A stretch of 64,000 nt of DNA. It comes from Dillenia suffruticosa. Its lineage: Eukaryota; Streptophyta; Magnoliopsida; Dilleniales; Dilleniaceae. This document shows, piece after piece, positions 58,701 through 64,000 of the stretch. The translations under genes were made by a program, and so were the position numbers. Position 1 is the stretch's first letter. Each line of letters starts with the position of its first letter. Below the pieces are notes generated by a model. That model was given only the letters and a program-made list of their open reading frames with translations, had not been told where the DNA came from and searched no databases. The DNA lies in assembly GCA_033439265.1 (NCBI GenBank), contig JAVTVX010000015.1, positions 72,001 to 136,000 of the forward strand, read 5' to 3'.

Positions 58701-59452
58701 GGTCCCAAAAGAAGGGAAAGGAAAGTAAAAACAACAAGAAATAAAGGCATACTGATTGAATGTGCAAGTGCATCATCCCACAGTGGTAGGATAGCAACCA
58801 GCATTTATGGAAGGACGAAATATTACGTCATATGTGGTGAAGCTAGGGACCTGTGACGTTGATCGCAAATTTGCAATGTCATCTTCTACCTGGGTACATC
58901 TGAACCAAGAGTTTACTTTTAAAAGGCATTTGCACCAATTCAATCCTTGCCCAACGATTTCCAACCTGTTGTAACTGTATCGTTGAATTTTAAATCCTTA
59001 GCTATGTGTTATGTGCATACTTCTAAATTATTTGCTGCACCAAGTACTCGCAGGTTACAAACCAGGTGTTTAGGTATGCTAAGAAAGCGGGAGCAAGCTA
59101 CATAAATAAACCAAAGATGCGACACTACGTGCATTGCTATGCGCTGCACTGCTTGGATGAGGAGGCATCTAATGCACTGCGGAGGGCATACAAGGAGAGG
59201 GGAGAAAATGTGGGAGCCTGGAGGCAGGCTTGCTACAAGCCTCTTGTGTCCATAGCTGCCCGCCAGGGTTGGGACATTGATGCCATCTTCAATTCTCATC
59301 CCCGTCTGGCCATTTGGTATGTCCCCACCAAGCTTCGTCAGCTCTGCCATGCGGAGCGCAGCAACAATAGTGCAAACGCTTCTTCCTCAGCTGTTCTAGT
59401 CTCTACTACCGGTCCTGCTAGTGATCACTTGCCTCCAATTCCATTTACTTGA
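55777..59452 (+). CDS. LFY: FLORICAULA/LEAFY transcription factor
   Basis: The three exons are 55777-56329, 56449-56912 and 59054-59452 (GT/AG, phases 1 and 0), giving 471 aa with the conserved LEAFY exon layout. It begins [10 protein letters not shown]. The N-terminal SAM-type oligomerisation domain spans about residues 90-163 ([30 protein letters not shown] [17 protein letters not shown]). A basic/acidic linker follows (about 185-284). The C-terminal DNA-binding domain is at about 285-441 ([55 protein letters not shown]). LEAFY turns on floral identity genes such as APETALA1 and AGAMOUS in the nucleus. The residues equivalent to Arabidopsis H312, R345 and H387 are H363, R396 and H438, the angiosperm-type DNA-specificity set. 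The protein is longer than the usual 380-424 aa because of Gly/Ala/Gln/Ser/Asn-rich inserts in residues 12-89 and the linker. It appears intact. Confidence 0.97.
56330..56448 (+). other. LEAFY intron 1
   Basis: 119 bp, with GTATGC donor and TTTTGAAAG acceptor. It begins almost at once with a (GT)n microsatellite (56338-56362). Confidence 0.95.
56338..56362. repeat. (GT)n microsatellite in LEAFY intron 1
   Basis: About 12 GT units starting 8 bases after the splice donor. Confidence 0.95.
56913..59053 (+). other. LEAFY intron 2
   Basis: 2141 bp, with GTACCC donor and CTCGCAG acceptor. It holds a poly-G run (57301-57315) and purine-rich tracts (58260-58460), but no recognisable transposon or gene. 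The several open frames here are not supported. Confidence 0.9.
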
Positions 59453-59967
59453 TATATATTGTACTCTATATTTCAATCTAGTAGTGTAACTGGGGATCAT
59501 ACTTGGATTTGGTAGTGTGTGGCAAATTATTCTACCGTGGTGATGGGTTCCGGCGTAATTATTCCTAAGCAAGTGGTGCATACTCAAAAGGCGAGGTCAT
59601 AAGATAGAAACGGTGGACTTTTAGTGAAGGTTTTGCGCTGCAATGCCCCTGCATGGCCCAACCAGGAGGCCTCCTATAGGCAGTGCTTCAAAAAACTGAG
59701 GGATTAAGCAAAGAGGGGACAAGAATTCATGGCTTGTCAACTGTGTATGAATAGTACTAAAGGGATTCCCTGGTAGTGGCTTTTGTGTGGATCATGTTGA
59801 AAAGTAAATTCAAATTTAGCCAAGTGGCTACGTAGAGCATCTCATTTTTACTTGAAATATGAAACGTCAAATCTCAATAAAAGCATACAAGTGATACGCC
59901 ATTGAAAAGATAACGAGGTCTTATTTTTGATACATCGTGTGTTATGGAATGCATGCAATACAAAAAA
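59453..59967 (+). other. LEAFY 3' flank
   Basis: Presumed 3' UTR and a short intergenic segment, ending where a retrotransposon LTR begins. Confidence 0.6.
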
Positions 59968-62386
59968 TGTCACGACGAATAGAGTAAAACGTCATTAGTC
60001 ACGCTCCCTCTCGGATTGAGTACACAATCATTATCGCATCACCATGATATACGGGTAAGCATAACTCATACATTGGGATAATACATTAGGATAATGTAAG
60101 ACATTCATGGATATCCATCCTACTTTCAAAATAATACAACAATATCCAAAAGATTCACTCGATCCATCTCTGTTTCAAAAGTATGCATATGGTCAATCTG
60201 ACCATTTTTAAATCCAATAAAATTTTACAATTTCAAAAAAACATCTAATAATGTAAATTATAAAAATTTCAAATACATTTTAAAATTTAGAAATCCAAAT
60301 GGAATAATTAGGTAGAGTTTAAATTACAATTCAAAAGTATACCCTCCGTATGGGTCAAATTAATCTTCTAAAAAAATCTCATCCAAAGCAAGAACTAGTA
60401 CCTGCAGTAGAAATCTCCACAAAACTAAAATTCGACAATAATCCAGCACTAGGATCAACTAGTACTCCAAATTCAAAATTTCTCTGAAAAAATAAAGTAA
60501 AAAGAGTGAGTATAAAAATATTTAGTGAGTGAAGTGCAATGGTATAATTGTGACAATAAATGAAAGATGAGTGTGGAAATGTCAAATTATAAAATTCAAA
60601 CAATTTATCAAATAATATAGTTCAAAAAACTATGGTAATTAAATAAAATGCATCCACAATTTTCATATTTTCCAAAAATCAAGGAGTTTCCCTAAATAAA
60701 CTATTTCCAACCAAGATTTGGTTGAATCCGAATGAAACCCCGCCAAGAGATGTTCAATTCATTTGATGCACAACACTACATCCCCTTCCTAGACGTTGAC
60801 TCGAATCTCACCGGTGATACAACCGATAGTACAAATGGGGCACAGGAGGTCGCATCTACTATCTCTTGCCAATAACTCCTAACCATAGTACCCCTTCGGA
60901 TCATTCCGTGGAGAGAATGACTATAACCATTTACTAAACACGCACCAATATTTTACAAACATTCCAATTTCATTCAATATACCACGATTTCATAAAAAAG
61001 TTACCAATCAATTTCACAATATTTATGAATAAAATGTCTAACAATGTATGACACATTTTCATTCATAAATACAATGGATGCATATATATACTTCAAATTT
61101 TCATTTCCGGATATCCCACAATCATAAATATGATACAAAATCATATAAAATCATTTAAAAATATTTATAAAAAAAAATTGAAATCATTTTTCTCATTTAA
61201 AGATACAACAATCCGTCCATTCACTTCTTGGGAGTGTAATCACTCCCAAATTCTAAATCAAATAAAATCCAATCCCTCTTTTGATTCCGAATGCCTTAAC
61301 TTAAGAAAGTGGTTACAAATTAATTATTAAATCATATACTAACACTAGAGCAAATTGGTTCTTCTCAATATGTTACAATTCCTAGCTTTCCAATAAAATT
61401 TTCAGCACAACATATAATAGAAAAATGACCGTATCTTAATCTATATATCTCGGATTGTGAAAATTCCAATTTTCACTCAGATATAAAAAATACAATTTTT
61501 ATGTTTATATCCTAAACTCATTCAAATCATATAAAAGTATTTAACTCTGAAAAATATAGTCCAAAATTCATGATTCACATTTACATAGTTACAAAAAATT
61601 TGTCATAACTTTCACAACACATATCGGATTTGAGTGATTCAAATCTCAAATTAAAGATAAGATATGGATCTACAACTTTGATATTCAAAGTCTAACCTAA
61701 TTCAACCTAGAAAGCCTCTTAAAATTGAAGGAAAACAGGCAGTCAAAACAGGACAGAATAGGGCATTTTTCTACGCCACGAATTTCTTTGAAAAATCATA
61801 AAAAATCTAATTCCCATCCAAATGTTTCAAATCATATGTCATTTTCACGATATGAAAGTCTAGTTTCATGAGAAGAAAATCATACTTAATTTGCTTATAT
61901 ACAAAGGAAGTTATGATAGAAAAATCATAGTATACTCAAACTGCCTATTATGCAGAAAAATCAAGATTTTTAACTTAATCTAACATTACACCATTCTTAT
62001 AAGTTCAGATCATTAATCCATACTATAAAAACATAAATATAGGTTGAAAAAGCAAGATTACCTCAAAAGGAGCCACAAATTTCATTCAAGAGCACCTTTT
62101 GCCAAAACCCTAACTTTCTTGCTCCTCAAATTTCAAATCTCTCTCTTCAAACCATCAATCCCATGAGTTTGTTGAGGAGTTTAGAGTGTAGATCAAAAGA
62201 AGATTTTGGAATGATCTTAATTGATTTTGTAGGGAGAGAGAAAGAGGTGAGAGGGGCATAAGAGAAGCTGAGAGAGGGAGAGAGTGAGGGGGAAAGGGGA
62301 GAAGGGAGAGAGAATAAGTGGATGGGTTATGAGTTTACTTTTACTTTTATTTATTTTATTTATTTTTTGTTTTGAATTTTACAACA
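59968..62386 (-). repeat. 3' LTR of the right-hand chromovirus
   Basis: Bounded on the right by the polypurine tract and on the left by TGTCACGACG (minus strand CGTCGTGACA), a usual ending of such LTRs. The left edge is inferred without the partner LTR. It is non-coding, with a purine-rich stretch at 62228-62310. Confidence 0.6.
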
Positions 62387-62449
62387 CTTAACCCCCTAAA
62401 AGAAATTTTGTTCTCGAAATTTAAAAAAAAAATTATACACTAAAAAGTT

Positions 62450-62880
62450 CAAAATGTTATTTTCACATCAACTCTTCGGTCTCCCAAGTTTCCTCCTCCA
62501 CTTGGTTGTTTCTCCATAACACCTTGACCATGGGAATTTGCTTACTCCTCAGTTGTTTGAGTTGTCAATCAAAGATCTTCACTAGTTGTATCTTAAAATT
62601 CAAGTCTTGATTCAACTCCATCGGAGGAACTTCTAACACATGTGAGGAATCCGAAAAATATCTCTTCAACATTGAAATGTGAAAAATATCATGGATTTTT
62701 TGTAATTCCGATGGCAATTCAAGCCGGTAAGCCACTTTTCCAATTCTTTCAAGGATTTTGAAGGGATCGATATAACGAAAATTCAATTTTTTCCATTTTT
62801 GAAATCGGATTATATCTTTCCAAGGAGATACCTTCAAAATACCATATCTCCAATTTCGAATTCCAAAGGCCTCATCCTCT
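62450..62880 (-). pseudogene. chromovirus integrase C-terminal domain
   Basis: The open frame 62565-62837 reads KVSPWKDIIRFQKWKKLNFR, the KVSP.KG..RFGKKGKLSPR block with changes, then YIDPFKILERIGKVAYRLELP and the block IHDIFHISMLKRYF. This is the GPY/F-type end of the gypsy integrase. The chromodomain expected next (about 62460-62570) is present only as traces in a shifted frame. Confidence 0.8.
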
Positions 62881-63488
62881 TGTCGGCGTAGCTCTTTTAT
62901 CGATCTTGAGCTGCTTTTATTTATTCTTGAATCATTCTTACCTTTTCCTTGGTGGCTTCAATAAACTCCACGCTTTCAATTTTCCTCTCACCAACCTCGT
63001 CCCAACATAACGGAGTCCGACACTTCTTTCTATAAAGAGTTTCATAAGGTGGTATCCTAATGCTAGTTTGGTAGCTATTGTTGTATATAAATACGATCAA
63101 TGAGAGATGTTAATTCCAACTGCCTTAAAAATCCATAACACATGCTATAATCATGTCTTCAAAAGTTTGAATTGTTCGCTCCAATTGTCCGTCAGTCTGA
63201 GAATGGAAAGCTGTGCTGAACTTCAATTTATTCCCCAAAGCGGTTTGCAACTTTGGTCAAAATCAATAAGTGAACTGAGGTTTATGATACAATAGACACC
63301 GAAACACCGTGAAGCCTCACAATCTTGTTGATGTACAACTTGGTCAATCTCTCCCTGGGATAAGAGTTTTGAATCTGCAATAAATGAGCTACTTTGGTGA
63401 GACGATCCACAATTACCCAAATGGCATTATGACGGCTCGGAATACATGACAAACCCACTACGAAATCTATAGTAATGTGTTCCCACTT

Positions 63489-63974
63489 CTATTCGGGAAT
63501 TGATAGTGGTTGGAGGACATCGGCCAATTTCTGGTATTCGGTTTTGACTTGTTGACACACTAAATATCTAACCACAAACTCGGCTATATCTCTATTCAAC
63601 CCGGACCACCAATATATCTCCTTGATAGTTTGGCACATCTTGGTACTCCCCGGATGCATGGCATAGGTCGTGGAATGTGCATCTTTAAGTATGGCCTTCT
63701 GGATATGCTTATCATTCGGGAGACAAATGCGTCTTCTATAGATCATAATCCCATCCTCCCGAATTTGAAACTCACCACCTTCCCCTTTGTGGATCTTCTC
63801 AACTATACGCTTTAATTTCTCGTCGATCGCTTGATGCTCCCAAATACGATCCACCAAAGTAAGCTTCACCATAAACTTAGCCAAGAGTGCACCATGATCA
63901 ACCTTAGCCAACTCAACTGCTAGTGCTTGGAGTCCAACTTGATAAGAGAGATAAGAACTTACCTGAGATTCCAT
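63489..63974 (-). pseudogene. chromovirus integrase N-terminal (zinc-binding) region
   Basis: A 161-residue open frame covers the RNase H/integrase junction and the H2C2 zinc-binding domain: FQIREDGIMIYRRRICLPND, then AHSTTYAMHPGSTKMCQTIK with the His pair, then YWWSGLNRDIAEFVVRYLVC and CQQVKTEYQKLADVLQPL with the Cys pair. All four zinc ligands appear present (H..H..C..C). It is the longest intact retroelement frame in the window. The core domain (62900-63490) continues to the left with frame breaks. Confidence 0.87.
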
Positions 63975-64000
63975 ACTAAAAGAAGAGAACTTCTGGCTCA

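Larger units (their letters stand above)
59968..64000 (-). mobile_element. second Ty3/gypsy chromovirus-type element, runs off the right edge
   Basis: On the minus strand, integrase sequence (63974 downwards) leads to the C-terminal domain (62565-62837) and then a polypurine tract (TAGGGGGTTAAG, 62387-62398). After it begins a 3' LTR from 62386 (TGTTGTAAAATT) to about 59968 (ending CGTCGTGACA). The LTR is about 2.4 kb with TG...CA ends. Long LTRs and this integrase end are usual for Tekay/Del-like chromoviruses. Only the 3' part is in the window. Confidence 0.75.

Noticed and set aside
1..64000. CRISPR arrays, operons, ribosome binding sites or bacterial promoters
   Set aside because: The tandem repeats lack CRISPR repeat-spacer form, and the spliced genes show this is plant nuclear DNA.

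Overview
This is nuclear DNA from a flowering plant. It is AT-rich overall and carries three multi-exon genes with canonical GT/AG introns, set in a dense field of plant-type transposable elements. The LEAFY gene has the angiosperm-type DNA-binding residues. The species cannot be told from the sequence.

Three host genes can be assembled completely, all on the + strand. (1) 22835-27620: a short-chain dehydrogenase/reductase of the plant SDR/carbonyl-reductase type, 4 exons, 313 aa. (2) 31404-33720: a small SEC14/CRAL-TRIO lipid-transfer protein, 6 exons, 256 aa. (3) 55777-59452: a FLORICAULA/LEAFY homologue, the flower meristem identity factor, 3 exons, 471 aa. All three keep open frames and consistent splice phases, so they look functional. 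They show no shared operon-like logic; they are ordinary neighbouring plant genes.

Layout by region. 1-1000: Ty3/gypsy gag remains. 1619-1812: a 15-bp minisatellite. 2040-5990: a decayed L1-type LINE (minus). 7082-7529: a dispersed MITE-like repeat, with a second copy at 52464-52930. 8826-13550: a Ty1/copia deletion derivative (minus). 14152-14336: a tRNA-derived SINE. 14760-21587: a Ty3/gypsy Tat-type element with two LTRs, an additional RNase H and an 88-bp tandem array (minus). 22360-27620: the SDR gene, whose second intron holds a small gag-only LTR element with a 5-bp target duplication. 28430-29440: LTR remnant. 29451-29890: one end of a CACTA-like transposon. 31404-33720: SEC14 gene. 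34962-40427: a Mutator-like element with long TIRs, a spliced transposase gene and a passenger GRF zinc-finger gene. 40848-41780 and 43373-44270: two copies of one LINE 3' end. 42092-52169: a Ty3/gypsy chromovirus interrupted by that LINE and by a 4-kb coding-empty LTR element (46196-50191) filled with tandem repeats. 55777-59452: LEAFY. 59968-64000: a second chromovirus (minus) whose LTR begins about 0.5 kb after the LEAFY stop codon and which runs off the window.

No wholly new biochemical system is evident. The best leads are the gag-only element inside the SDR intron, the minisatellite-filled non-autonomous LTR element nested in a chromovirus RNase H domain, the MULE with its GRF zinc-finger passenger, the tRNA-derived SINE, and the retrotransposon boundary placed close to LEAFY. 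Exact LTR edges are by eye and may be off by a few bases unless a target duplication is quoted.
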